Assembly: GCA_021014945.1 (NCBI GenBank)
Contig: MU266618.1
Span: 1 to 30,518, forward strand
DNA: 30,518 bases
Direction of reading: 5' to 3'
Origin: Leucogyrophana mollusca
Taxonomy: Eukaryota; Basidiomycota; Agaricomycetes; Boletales
In this document: piece by piece, positions 8,634 through 20,402 of the stretch
Numbering within the stretch: the first letter of the stretch is position 1
Layout: every line of letters starts with the position of its first letter
Made by a program: the position numbers and the translations under genes
The notes under the pieces: model-generated
What the model was told of the DNA's origin: nothing
Database searches by the model: none
The model's input: the letters and a program-made list of their open reading frames with translations, nothing else

Positions 8634-10761
8634 TTTAGAGAACTACTAGTAGAGAACAGAGAGATGGAGGGCGATGGCCGAAGGACGAAGGACGAAGGGA
8701 ACAAGTTTACAAAGAAAACTGTGTTGATGCCATCGGGCTGCGTTTGGTCCCCAAGTTGCTTCAAACGGAAAAGGACTCGGATACGCCAACGGTTACGAGG
8801 ATGGAGCTGCAGCTACCTTAAGAAGCCGTGAGGCTATGAAGCAAGCCAGAATTCTGATTCCACTCACCTGATGCTGACGTGACTGATCCCGCCGGTTAGA
8901 ACTATAGTCCGAGTCCGCAACTTGATCGCATGGTCTACGCTGTGCCTATGGTGAGAAACGAGCTCTGGTTAGAATGTAATGACCCGTGCACAAGGGATAA
9001 GGTCCTGTTTGAAAGCAACTGGTAGCAATCGTCGTGCGTCGTATCAGGTCAATGTCAGATCCAGAGCGCATCGCATCTGCTTACTTGTCTAAATAACTGG
9101 GTGCTCCCATTCGAACTGGAGAGCCACGAGGCTAGCGTAGAATGTAACGGTCTACGGTGACTCTAGGACGACTGGTCAGTGATCATGTGGCGCTTCAAGT
9201 TGTGTGGCGCAGAGCCTTCCAAGTTTTGCTTCCTGCCACTGGCACAGTGATACTTATCTCGGCACGGTGGCACCCCAGTCTCTTCCTTCGCACGACACGG
9301 TCCGTGTCCTTCGTTTGCTTCGTTCCATTGCACTCGCCCGCCTCTCCTCTCATGGGTATGCGGGCGAAACACCTCGTCTCGGTTTTCCCCTCGTGTGTTC
9401 GCGTGATGCAAAGTGCCGTCGTAACCATCGTCCGCAACTTAGTTGACTTGTTCAGCGCCTACTCGCTCTCACAGCTCACCTCGATACCCAGTTTGCAGCA
9501 GGTTGCGACTTCAGTTTGTGGCCAAGCCCCCCAAGATTTCGCCCACGCCCCCCGTTCACTGAGGCTAGGCGTTAACCCGAGTATTTCTGTTTCTTTCCTT
9601 GGTCATTCGCGTAGATCGGATTCGCGGACGAGGCCCCGAGCCCACTGCCAACCGACTCGCTTTATTGTCCTTCCCCCAAATCCTGGGCCCGTCGCTGGTG
9701 GCATATAAAGCCGTTGGATGTGGCAGTCAGAGATTACAGGTCCCATCTCGGGGCACCCCCGCCATCAGTCGGTGTTGGTTATTTCCTCTATTCACAAGCT
9801 CACTCGCCAGCCTCTCGGGACGTTATTCAAGAGCCCCATTGTCCCATTTCCGCCCTTTTCATAATTTCGTTGCCGTCGCCGCGGCTGCACCACTCCCGTT
9901 GGGGACGTCCAAATGTGTTCCTACGTGGTCCGAGGGCAAAGACTGGACTCTTGCCATGTATGTATGAGTCAACTGCAACGCAACCGCCCTTAGGATGCTC
10001 GCCATTAATAAGTGGCTGACAACTCGAAACAAAAATCCGAGTGGCTTCACCTGAGAGATGGCCTCTATACGGCATTATCCCTCGTATGTATTCAAGACAG
10101 TGGATGAAGATAAGAACGCGGGCCTTGTGCTCGCCTTCTATGCGGCAGTTGGATCAAGGGGGCTGTCTGTAAGTGTCTGCACAACTCGATGTTACCTGAG
10201 GGAGACTTCACAGTCTCACCACATCATAGAGACGCATGTACATGCTCTCACTAACCTTCATGAGTACATCTCCGGAACCTGTCTCATCTTTATAATTACG
10301 CCTTCAATAACACAACACCGCGGCCGTTCCTGGTGATTCGGACGATTGAATTGCCGAGGACACGCAATCGCTTTCGAGGGGAACGGGTCATGGTTATTAG
10401 TTGCCTGAGTTGTTCGGCAATGTCCCAGTGTAATTCATAGTGCATTTGACGTTGTACTCAGCAGCGGAACAAATCCCGCCACAGTACTATCCTCCACTGC
10501 GAAGCGTGGTTTCAATCCACGGGGCCGCCCGATCCCTCGGCCCGATGTCATCAAGTAGCGTGTACGAGGTGGCGGTGACGCTCGGTTTGCACCCTTGTTC
10601 AGGTGTTCTTCGCTCATCACATGGTGCAGTCTTATCGCGCAGTCTATTATGGCGCAGAGATACTCTGGCGTCACGAGTGTAAACCGTATCAAGTTATCTT
10701 GTGCTCACCTTGAAGTACGGTCGCGTTCTTCAAGACCTCCAGGGAGATATAAAGCTCGACC
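8634..10761. other. Intergenic region between divergent surface-protein and urea carboxylase genes
   Basis: About 2.1 kb. The longest open frame (9157-9708, plus, 183 codons) has no recognisable domain and a composition like non-coding DNA. A TATA-like element sits at 9704-9709. No amidase or allophanate hydrolase fragment is seen upstream of the urea carboxylase start. An in-frame TAA at 10750-10752 precedes that start. Confidence 0.45.
9704..9709 (+). promoter_or_regulatory. TATA-like element
   Basis: TATAAA in the context ggtggcatataaagcc, about 1 kb upstream of the urea carboxylase start codon. It could mark a transcript with a long or spliced leader or an unrecognised short gene; nothing else supports it. 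Confidence 0.2.
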
Positions 10762-13700
10762 ATGGCCGACATTGGGAGTTACTTGCGACATAAGCTCCTG
10801 GTCGCTAACCGCGGGGAGATAGCTGTTCGTATCATCCGCACCGCGCAACGGCTCGGGGTATCGACAGTCGCAATCTATACACCCTCCGACGCCCTGTCTC
10901 CTCATGTTGCGCTCGCGGACCAAGCAGTCCTTCTGCAGACTGATAATGACTCGGACGTGGCTAGCTCCGAGTCCAAAGCATATCTTTCTGTCCCACTCAT
11001 CCTTTCAATTTGCGAGCAGTACCGAGTTACCATGGTCCACCCAGGATACGGTTTCCTTTCGGAAAATGCAGATTTTTCTCGTTCTGTTCATGACGCTGGT
11101 ATCATCTGGCTTGGTCCTCGAGCTGACACTATCCAAGCCATGGGTTTGAAGCACGAGGCGAGGGCCATTGCAGTCCAAGCCGGCCTGGAGCTTGTTCCAG
11201 GTTCGAAAGGACTCGTCAATGGCCTAGAGGATGCTTTAACAGCGTCGCAGGGTATTGGTTTCCCAGTCATGCTGAAGGCCACGGCCGGGGGTGGCGGAAT
11301 GGGCTTGGTTATATGTCAGGATGAAGGCGAGCTTTCGACTCGTTTTGCAAGTACCAAACAGCGCGCCCAAGTCGGTAGATGCTCTGGATTATCTTCTTGC
11401 TGATTTTGACATCGAGAGGCTTGTAGACCCTATTTCACAACGATGGCGTGTTTTTAGAGCGGTACTATCCATCTGCACGACATATTGAAGTTCAGGTGCG
11501 CACTACCACGGCGTTACGCGGAGTCTGCTCTTGATTTTCTGCGTAAGGTCTTTGGGAATGGCCTTGGTCACGTTGTTCATATGGGCGAGCGGGAATGCAG
11601 TGTTCAACGAAGGCACCAGAAGGTCATCGAGGAAACCCCAAGCCCTTTCTTCGCTCGTTATCCCGGTAGGCATTACATTCTATTCATTTGTGGGCGATCT
11701 CATTCTCGGTATTAGACCTCAGGAAGCGCATGTGTGAGGCTGCCGTCCGACTTTGCCAATCGATCAAGTATGCTTCTGCTGGTAAAAGATTTACGTTTCC
11801 ACCAGTCATTATATGTGGTTTGACACTCTTTGGTCCATCGCAGGCACTGTCGAGTTTCTCGTAGACGACGAAACGGGAAGCTTCTTCTTCTTAGAGATGA
11901 ACACTCGCATACAAGTGTGCTTCTTTCATCTTTTTTGCTATTTACCAAGCTGTGTCTGATGATGCACAGGTCGAACATCCTATCACAGAGGCAATTCACC
12001 CAGGACTCGACATAGTTGCACTGATGATCGAACAAGGCATCGCCCAACACGAGAGCCCTTCAGGTGGTTTGGATCCAATCCATTCGGGCTTATACCAGGT
12101 CATGTACGATAATAATATCGCCAGGGGGGGCGTCCACGCCATCGAAGCACGTATCTACAGCGAAAACCCGGCAGACGGGTTCAAGCCCTGTCCCGGGATC
12201 CTGCAACTCGTTGATATCGGGAGTGAGGATTGGTTGAGGGTCGACCATTGGGTAGGACATTGTGTCCTGTTCTCGTGATTGCACCCGCTTACATCATCTC
12301 TAGATTTCTACGGGGACGACGATAACGCCTTTTTTCGATCCCCTACTCTGTAAGTTGGTGGTAGTCGGCTCGTCGAGAGAGGAGGCCATATCTCGACTTG
12401 TCCAGGTCCTTCAGACATGCAAGATACATGGGCCGCCGAATAACATTCATTATCTCAAGTCTATTTGTGAGAGCCTGACATTCACAGAAGGCAAGGCGAC
12501 AACGAAGTTCCTCGATACTTTCCCTTTCGTCCCAAGGTTTGAGCGTTTTTGTCTTCCTATTATTCGTGCTGAATTCGCGATAGAGCCCTGACTGTCACAT
12601 CTGGAGGAATTGAGACGACGATCCAAGACTTACCTGGGCGTAAAGTCGGCCTCGGAATTCCTCGGAGCGGGCCTATGGACCCTCAGGCGTTCGCCGCAGC
12701 GAACATTCTCGTAGGCAACAGCCCTGAAACTGAGGCTTTGGAGATAGTCACTCTTCCTGGGGCGGAATGCAAGCTCAGATTCCACATCCCGGCTGTTGTC
12801 GCGCTTACAGGGAAGTCCGTGGTTGTGAAGATAGATGGAAAACAAGTCGACATGTGGGCCAAGAATGTCGTACCCGCGAATGGACGGCTTGAGCTTGGAG
12901 GTGGTGGTGGAAGTCCGGGGTTTAGAATCTACTTGGGTATCCGAGGGGGATTCCCTGAAATCCCGAGATACCTGGGCTCGAAATCGACGTCTATGGGACT
13001 CGGAGGTTATCAAGTATGCTTTGCCCCACCCCGCCGGTAATAAAATGTACTTACGATCGACTGAAGGGCAGGGCGCTGATTGCCGGGGACCAATTGGTTC
13101 TTGGAGACTGCGGACCAAGTGACTCTGAAATCGCAGGGCAGCTGTTATCGCGTCCCTTGCCAAGCGCTCTCATCCCAATTTACCCCAAGGATTGGATTGT
13201 TTACGTCCTGTCAGGCCCCCACGACGACGCCGAGTTCTTGACTGCGGAAGGAAATGAGCGGTTTTACTCCACCACGTGGAAGATAAGTTCTTCCAGCAAC
13301 CGGATGGGTATTCGGTTAGAAAGCAAGGACAAGATTCAGTGGGCAAGGGTCAATGGCGGAGAGGGGGGTTCTCACCCAAGTAACATTCTTGACAATGGGT
13401 ATGCACTCGGGACTGTGAACGTAAATGGCGATACACCAGTTATCTTGACGCAGGAGGGCCCAGACATGGGCGGGTATGTGTGTCTGTGTACAGTCGCGTC
13501 TGCTGAACGGTATGAAACATCTGTCCAGATGACTGCATATACAGGACTGACGAACCAACTCCTTTCAGGTGGAAACTTGGCCAACTGAGTCCAGGGAGTA
13601 CTGTCAAGTTCAGGCGTATATCGTGGCGTGAAGCTGAAATTTGCGAGGAGAATAGCGCGAGATGGCTTGAAGCTGTGAAGACTGCAGTACTCGTAGGCTC

Positions 13701-15573
13701 TGCTCCGAGCTGGAGTCCCGTCGAGTTCGCGGATAAACACCTCCTTCCGATACTACAGCGCCTCGCCCCGCTCGCGGGTGGAGTAAGACCAACGACAACG
13801 TTTCGTCAGGTACGTTCTAGCCCGAGCTTATAATTGCTGCGTAACAAACGCTCTACACCGGCGCCCGTAGGCAGGGGATTCCGCCATATTGGTTGAGTAC
13901 GGTTCCATGCAACTCGATTTCCTCGTACGAGCTCGTGTACACGCCCTCGAGACTGAGGTTCGAAAGGCGAGTAATGATGGTATATGGGCGTTTGCTCCCT
14001 GTATTCGATCTACAATGGTGTGTTCTGCAGTTGAGAATTCTTAATCATTTGATGCCTTACAACATCTTTGATCCAGATTCACTACGATCCCTCGAAGGTT
14101 TCCCAAGATGACGTCCTCGCCTTTCTTGTTGCCGTAGAAACATCCCTCCCCGATTCGATGGAAGAGGTCGAATTCACTGCCCGGAAAATCACGTTCCCTA
14201 TCGTCCTCGACGACCAATGGAATCGTGATGCCTTGCAGCGCTATATGAGCACCACCAGGAATAAGGCATCATATCTCCCGAGCAATATCGAATACTTAGC
14301 CAGGAATAACGGTCTCGTTGGCGGTGCGGACGAGGCGCTACGGAAATTGGTATCTTCGAGCTGGGTAAGTGCCAACCATAAACGACTACCATTGACAACT
14401 TAACAATCCGACCTACGCAGCTTGTATTTGGCGTTGGTTTCTACCTCGCGTGTCCCTTCCTAGTCCCGGTACGGTCTTTCGCAAATGGCTTTTACTGTCT
14501 TGACGGACGGGCACAGATCGATCCGCGATGCAGGTTGGTGGGGCAGAAGATGAATCCATCCAGAACGTACACCCCAAGGGTGGGGTATTTCCGGGCCTCG
14601 TGTTTACTATCGATACGTGCTGACCCGCGTTTATAGGGTGCCGTTGGCATAGCTGGTCCCGTGGCTGCCATATATCCGGTCGTGTCTCCCGGGGGATATC
14701 AACTATTCGGACGAACACTGCCTGCGTGGCAAACGTGGGGAAAGGGAGAGAACTTTGACCCTAATCAGCCCTGGCTACTTCAGCCGTTTGATCAGGTAAC
14801 AACCCCCTCAACAAGATGGTAGGACTGCCTCACTGAATCATGCCCTAGGTTTACTTTGAGCCGATCAGTGAAGAAAAATACCTGGAGGTCAAGTACGACC
14901 TATCCCTTTCAGTTTTGCTCCTAACGTGGATTATTAGGTCGAGAAGGAGTTTGATGCTGGGCGGTACACCTTTAAGGTACGGCACCTGACAGTCCACGAC
15001 TGCAATAGCACTGAAGTGAACTTTAGATCGAACCGTCGACATTTTCTATGGCTCATTACAGCACATTTATTGAGTCTGTGAAGGGCGACACTCAACACTT
15101 CCACGAGAAACAGGCTCAAGGAGTTGCTCTGGAAGAAGCACGGTACGATTCTTTGACGTCAGACTCCTAAGGTTTCTTACCGTTCTTTTACAGCGAGAAC
15201 GAGCTCCTGCGAGACTGGCAGTCCGAAAAAGAAGTGAAGGTCGACGATGGCCAGATCAGCGATGGGGGCGGTGTGTTGAACGATGTCGTGTCCTAATGTA
15301 CCTTCACTAACCTGGATACACCTAGCAGACAACGAACGTGGTACTGCGAGCATCACGTCGTCCATGTCAGCATCGATATGGAAAATCAAATGTCGTCCAG
15401 GAGACATAATCCAAGGTGCTGACGACGTAATGATCATCCTCGAGGCCATGAAGACGGAGATTAATGTCCCAGCCGGGGAGGATAATGTTGGGCGGATTGT
15501 GAAGGGGTTTGGAAGGGGCGTTAAAGAAGGGGCCAGTGTGGAAGCAGGGGATGTTCTCGTGTGGATGGACTAG
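10762..15573 (+). CDS. Urea carboxylase (biotin-dependent), stand-alone, without allophanate hydrolase domain
   Basis: Twenty exons: 10762-11370, 11427-11495, 11548-11665, 11716-11781, 11844-11914, 11970-12251, 12304-12536, 12584-13013, 13067-13509, 13569-13809, 13871-14017, 14077-14364, 14421-14468, 14517-14579, 14637-14795, 14849-14887, 14938-14976, 15027-15142, 15194-15270, 15326-15573; 1261 residues. It catalyses ATP- and bicarbonate-dependent carboxylation of urea to allophanate. The biotin carboxylase domain (about 1-483) has [15 protein letters not shown], the ATP-grasp loop [11 protein letters not shown] (172-182) and [14 protein letters not shown] (305-318). The carboxyltransferase halves follow: AHS2/KipA-like about 484-790 ([27 protein letters not shown]) and AHS1/KipI-like about 850-1065 ([17 protein letters not shown]). 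The biotinyl domain ends the protein with EAMKTEI, biotin lysine about K1222. The ATG has good context and a stop upstream. Yeast DUR1,2 carries an extra N-terminal amidase that is absent here. Guanidine or another urea-like substrate is possible. Confidence 0.93.
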
Positions 15574-15670
15574 CGATGTACATTGCCTCCACGCGCTAGC
15601 ACTGCTACGAACTTGTATTACGATTGTACAACTACCATTTCGAACGCAGAAAGCTGTAGCTGAGTCTGCC
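15574..15670. other. Short convergent intergenic gap
   Basis: Only 97 bases separate the stop codons of urea carboxylase and allantoicase. Both 3' ends must lie within this gap or overlap the opposite gene, so antisense overlap of the transcripts is likely. Confidence 0.6.
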
Positions 15671-17255
15671 TCACAGCGAGCTGACCATCTCCCAACTTCC
15701 ATGCAACGTACTGGGCTTGGATTCGATTATATCATCCACTTCATTCAGCTCGATGATCTCCCAATCCATGGTGTTAGAGGCCAGCGCCCCTGAATGCAGG
15801 TCCGGTGTCCCCACTATCCTCACCCGCTTGATCCCGCCGTCCGGATATATCGTCACCTTAACGTGTGTATACACCTTCTTCCGAACGTTCTCCAGCTCGA
15901 AGAAATGCTGGCGATGTGGACCAAGCTTTGTTCGTGGCAAAATTGGCGTCCAGTCTGCACTGTCGCTGTCGGGCACGTCGTCCAGGCTGTGGAGCGCATG
16001 TAAGTCGAAGCTTTCTGGGAAGTTACCTTTGAAGTGGATGGTATCGATTTCGGCTGACTTGAGAATTGCTCCTATCCCCCTAGTATGCGTCGAAAGTCAA
16101 CTCCGAAGCCATCTGAGATCGACGTCAATAAGCCATACAATTTGATGATGACCCAGTCCTTATGACCCTCCTGTCGGCTCCTAGTCGTCTCCCATCCGTC
16201 TCCCATGTCTTTGCCTGTGCACCAGATAGATTCACGAGGTGAGTGATCAAGTGCCGAATTCATCACAGAGATCGCACCTCTTCCAGGAAGAATGAGATTT
16301 GATGCTGTCCCGAAATGCTGGTCTGACGTGAATACAACTCGACCTCCAGAGAAGACATGAGCGAGATCGACAGTTGCCCAAGGCTCTACTGGATAAACGG
16401 GAGCAACGTGTCCGTAAACTCGAAAACGAGCCTACTCATAATGAAATGATGAGAGGTGTCGGCCTCGCTCAGATGCTAGACAGCCTCACAATACCGCCAT
16501 CCGGATATATATTTAGCTTCACGTAGTTGAACCTTGCCGTCTTCGATATCTTGAACAAGTGCCTGGATGACGGTCCAATCGGAACCTTGTGTAAAAGTTC
16601 GGTCCACTGCAATCGCAGTAATGAGCTCGTCGTCTATACTAGCATGCAGGGGACGAGGTGATTACTTTCACATCACCTGGTGCCTGCACTTCCTTCGAGG
16701 ACAACGCTGCTTCAACGGAGACCTTCGGCGCTTCGTTACCTAGGAGCGGGACGTCTGATAATGGCGGTGGCCCTATGGGAATTACACACCATCAAAGTGG
16801 GTCGTATCGGCGTCGAATCCGACAAGAGTCCCTATCGTCCCCAGCTTGATGATGCACCTGCATTCACGCCGATGAGAAACAGAATCCAGGATACGCAACG
16901 ACGCGAACCAGTCATGCGAAGGGTTATGTCTCCTTGTTTCCCAGCCGCTATATAGTTCTCCGTTCGAACCATATTGGCCTGCAAGGCTAGGAGGGGGCTA
17001 TCTCGTTCGTTAGCTTAGCTTTCGATGACTTCCGGCCATACATCAAGTGATGTTACCTCGACCAAAATCAAATGAAATGCTTCAGCGAAAAACTCGTCGG
17101 AAACCGACAATACTTTGCCTCCCAAAGCCACACTGGATAGTTCTTCAGATACCGATAAGATCACTACTAGTGGACGCCGCGGCAACTGTTCACTTACCGG
17201 TCGTGGATGAGAAGACCTTGGAAAAATCTTCCAATGGGACGGACTCGTAAGACAT
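15671..17255 (-). CDS. DAL2: Allantoicase (allantoate amidinohydrolase)
   Basis: Nine exons: complement(15671-16079, 16139-16214, 16278-16431, 16490-16606, 16666-16739, 16790-16857, 16909-16997, 17057-17142, 17198-17255), 376 residues; yeast Dal2 has 343. It hydrolyses allantoate to ureidoglycolate and urea in purine catabolism. The two allantoicase repeats are visible. Repeat 1 has GGKVLSVSDEFFAEAFHLI, SGWETRRHNPSHDW, GPSSRHLFK and VKLNIYPDGGIARFRVYG. Repeat 2 has GGRVVFTSDQHFG, DGWETTRSRQEGHKDW, HFKGNFPES, GPHRQHFFE and VKVTIYPDGGIKRVRIVG. The start (MSYESVPLEDF) gives the expected N-terminus. About 40 residues extend beyond the last repeat. It is convergent with urea carboxylase, which would consume its urea product. 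GATA-type motifs lie just upstream. Confidence 0.95.
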
Positions 17256-17295
17256 GTAAAACAATACTTGCGGTAAGTGGCAGATACTTTTCTGG

Positions 17296-17430
17296 CGATA
17301 GAAAGCTGGATATGTCGAAAATGGGAGTTTCGAGATCTATTCTTGGCCTCCTCGACAAGTGCTTTGATTGATAATAGCTGTCTTCTCGATCCGAGTCTCA
17401 GGAAGTCGGTGATGGACGATATCACTATCA
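17296..17430. promoter_or_regulatory. Cluster of GATA-factor-type motifs upstream of allantoicase
   Basis: Three HGATAR matches lie within 175 bases upstream of the start codon: cgatag (17296-17301), tgataa (17369-17374) and, on the minus strand, tgatag (17425-17430). In fungi, nitrogen-catabolite regulation of ureide genes uses GATA factors (AreA/Nit2/Gln3 type). Such short motifs also occur by chance, so binding is inference. Confidence 0.35.
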
Positions 17431-18810
17431 TCTTCATATTCCTTGTCTGCCAGTGAACGTAGGGTGGAGAACCTCCGAGTCCGATGATGGGATTGACTGG
17501 CAGCGTAGACTCTCAATGGGATCTTTGATTTTGCATCGTGCTTACACATCGTTTGATGCCGGCTGTTCGTCCAGCCCATACGAAAATGCGTGCGGATTCT
17601 GCTGGAGATGTAGTTGTGAAGGCAGCTTCATGACTTGCCGCGGCAAAGAGGCTGCAGTCGGGCTGACTCAGCCAATTCCCCTTTCAATTCAACACTCACG
17701 ATCCGAGATTGGTTCATTCATCCAGTTACGCGCGTTCCTCCAATGTCCATGCATGTCTACGGCCGGGAGTCGCTGAGCCACCAGTGCTGAGAAGGTTCCA
17801 CCTATCGGGGATCTTTCCTTACGTGCCGCCTGGTTCAACACCTCGTCACTTTCACTTGAAACTATCATCGCTTCGTCGCTCGACACGGTACACTCCACCC
17901 TCTCGACAAACGCATACACTTGCTCTCCGTACAACGTCGCCTTAGCCAGTACCCAGTCCGCGTACAGCTACTCCCAGACCCTCCAGTCCCATTCCGCATG
18001 GCTCGTCGCTCAGGCGAAGACAGCTGTCGGTTCATGCGTATGGACTCCCTCCTGGCCAGGTCATGCCGTTAAGGTGAAGTCACCCCAGCGGTCGCTGACG
18101 CGTGGAAGCGACCTGGTAGGGACCGACTTGTCCCCCCCTGGGTACGGTTTAACCACGCAACACCGGGATTGCCTTTCGCTGGATGCACTGTGCCGTGCAG
18201 GAGTTGTGCCTTGGGGCTCTAGTCTTGCGATCCTAAAGCCCCAGCCGGATCTCTACGATGGTAAATGTTAGAAAATCAGGGGGGAGAGAACGATCTCGTG
18301 AGCTGAGCATAGAGATCACCTATTGATGCTACCACTGACTTCAGTACAATGCAGAAGGTGTAAACATGGGCTGCAGGCCGAGGTAGCCGACGAAGGCGCG
18401 GGTAGAATGTCTACCAGGGAAGACACAAGTTAATCGAGGGGCTGGTAGCGATTGTCATTGTTTACTAGCACAGGTGAACGATCTTCATGGGCCTCTGAGT
18501 GATAACGGCTAAATGACTCTGACTCCACGAGCTCAGGTTGTTGTGAATGAGATGAAGGTCACGCAGGCTGTTTTAGGGTCTCGCAGGGAGCTGGGCATCA
18601 GATTGGATTGTCGTGTACTTCGACCGCATCCTATATGCGCGTTGACGGAATATGACGGACGATGTAGCTTTCTGCACACGTGACCAAGTCGCGTTGCGAT
18701 ACCACGCGGTGAAATAGCGACCAATGGTGTACGCCTTAGGACACCGGACTCCAACCCTGTCTCCCAACCTTCCGCACTCTCCAGCGACCATCTCAGGTTT
18801 CAAACATCAT

Positions 18811-19217
18811 CTTTGACGAGGGCTCTCGGCCGGGCCCCTCGCTACTTCATTCCACTTGACGTAAGCTGCACGCGTAATCAATCCCGCAGCCCTCCTTTTG
18901 CAAGAGGGATCGACACCCATTACCCATATAGCACTCAGATAACCAAAAAAAAAAAAGAAGCGCCCACGGATTACTTGCAGACAACATCCTCGGCGAGGGC
19001 TATCTGTTATACTCCTCGCGCACGGCCTTTCCACTAGGTGGGGGTCTGGACAAGACTCCCCTGCTAAGGACTCCAACTTCGTCCTCCTACCTTTCCCACT
19101 CTCCGGAGATCAAAACGGCACCCGACGACAGTGCCTTTGATGAGGGCCTCCAGCCGGACCTTCTTCCCTCCCCTACAGTGACTGTATTTCTTCCAGACAG
19201 CGCCTTTGACGAGGGCC
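18811..19217 (+). repeat. Degenerate repeat built around ctttgaYgagggc
   Basis: Copies lie at 18811-18823, a weaker one at 18986-19000, 19133-19148 and 19202-19217. Between the last two copies the plus-strand frame is open and repeats the peptide DSAFDEG. Flanks of the first and third copies also resemble each other (cactctcc followed by the motif and gccgg). It may be the remains of a repeat-bearing gene; no intact gene is visible. Confidence 0.45.
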
Positions 19218-20402
19218 GGTCAGACCCTTCGCATACCCCTCCTCCACTTACACCGACATTCTTGACGACAAAACATTACCGAGGACGAGGACTTTAACAA
19301 TGGACATCAATCGTCCTATATTTCCGGCGCGTACCACCGCTACCACAGAACTTGCAGAAACCATCCTTGACGACCACAATCGGCTTGCTTTCCTCAAAAG
19401 CGTCGCTTTCCATTTTCCCCCCTCGTAAAACGTTTTGCAAACGATACCCTCTGCTGTTAGCTGCTTTCCCAAGGCAACGGTCCAGCTTTCCTTACTTAAG
19501 GACCCTCCCTGCCCAGGTCACAAAAATCTAAAAACAGGGGCATCTTCACAACTCTGACGCCTTTGTGATGTTTCGGCAGCTATCATTGGAATGTGCTTAT
19601 GAGTGCCTCACCCCCCTTTCGCTTATTTTTCGTGTCTAATCATTCTGTCGCTCTTAGGCATACATGTATATATGCTATACAATGACATCGTTGTAACAAT
19701 AATTGGCTAGCATTCCAGTGATTTATCTGTGAGCAGCCCGTCCCTGAACTCATGTCGCGCTCACACTTTCTTTCAGTTGCTTTGTCTCCAATTTTTCTAC
19801 ATGGGAACAGCGTATTCTTGGACCGTTCAATGCGTCCGTTCAAGCTGCTTCATTTACTGTCTCTATTCCTGTACTTCGTCAGTGCTCCCCTGTTTCTTTA
19901 TTCGATCGCCACTTACAATTTCTCTGTCAATCCAGCTATGGAGGCACATAGCAATGCTGGTATTATCTTGAGCTTGGATCTCAAAACGCGTCCCTCGAGA
20001 TCATGGCTGGTGATCTTCGCTTTCAACATATTTCCCATTTCTCTCATTTACTGACCCACTGCACCCACACACGTACCGCTATTTGATTCCCGAATAACAT
20101 CTACTCTGCCCTGTTCTACCTTGCGATTACCAGTATGAGAAGCTCACTTCAAGGGGTCAACAAGGGAACGCATGGAGGGATACAAGAGTCTGGGTGCTGT
20201 GCGTGAACCTTTCTTAAATAGTTTGCAAGCACATCCATGGAGACGGTATCAAGCGTCCCGACCTACAAGAGTCCAACAATGTGGACGTACGTCTGCACCT
20301 TGTATCTACTGACTTGCGAAGGCTGGATGAGAGGGGAAGGATCAAATTCATCTCCACGCTTCATGGTCTGAGAAGGCCGATGACGATACAAATAATGCCC
20401 TC

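Larger units (their letters stand above)
17256..20402. other. 3.1-kb gap with no recognised gene, contains degenerate coding-like repeats
   Basis: Open frames here are short and match nothing I recognise. The stretch at 19752-20054 (plus, 100 codons) is hydrophobic but low-complexity. A run of twelve A residues is near 18943-18954. Between about 18.8 and 19.3 kb a short motif recurs (separate entry). The proximal 200 bases should contain the allantoicase promoter. Confidence 0.4.

Noticed and set aside
9157..9708. 183-codon open frame on the plus strand as a gene
   Set aside because: No recognisable domain, several other frames equally open over the same bases, and no splice-consistent continuation.
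9243..9840. Possible degenerate duplication of about 120 bases (9243-9360 versus 9723-9840)
   Set aside because: Only short matches such as cactcgcc-gcctctc align; the rest shows no consistent similarity.
10746..10752. TATA-like sequence just before the urea carboxylase start codon
   Set aside because: It is only about 10-15 bases from the ATG, too close for a core promoter, and it supplies the in-frame stop used to set the start.
12901..12925. Additional intron in the glycine-rich stretch of urea carboxylase exon 8
   Set aside because: It would be about 25 bases, shorter than any other intron here, and the unspliced frame is open and fits the family with a short Gly-rich loop.
11371..15325. 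Urea carboxylase as a pseudogene broken by frameshifts and stops
   Set aside because: Every break coincides with a 50-61 base GT-AG intron; removing them keeps frame and restores all family motifs.
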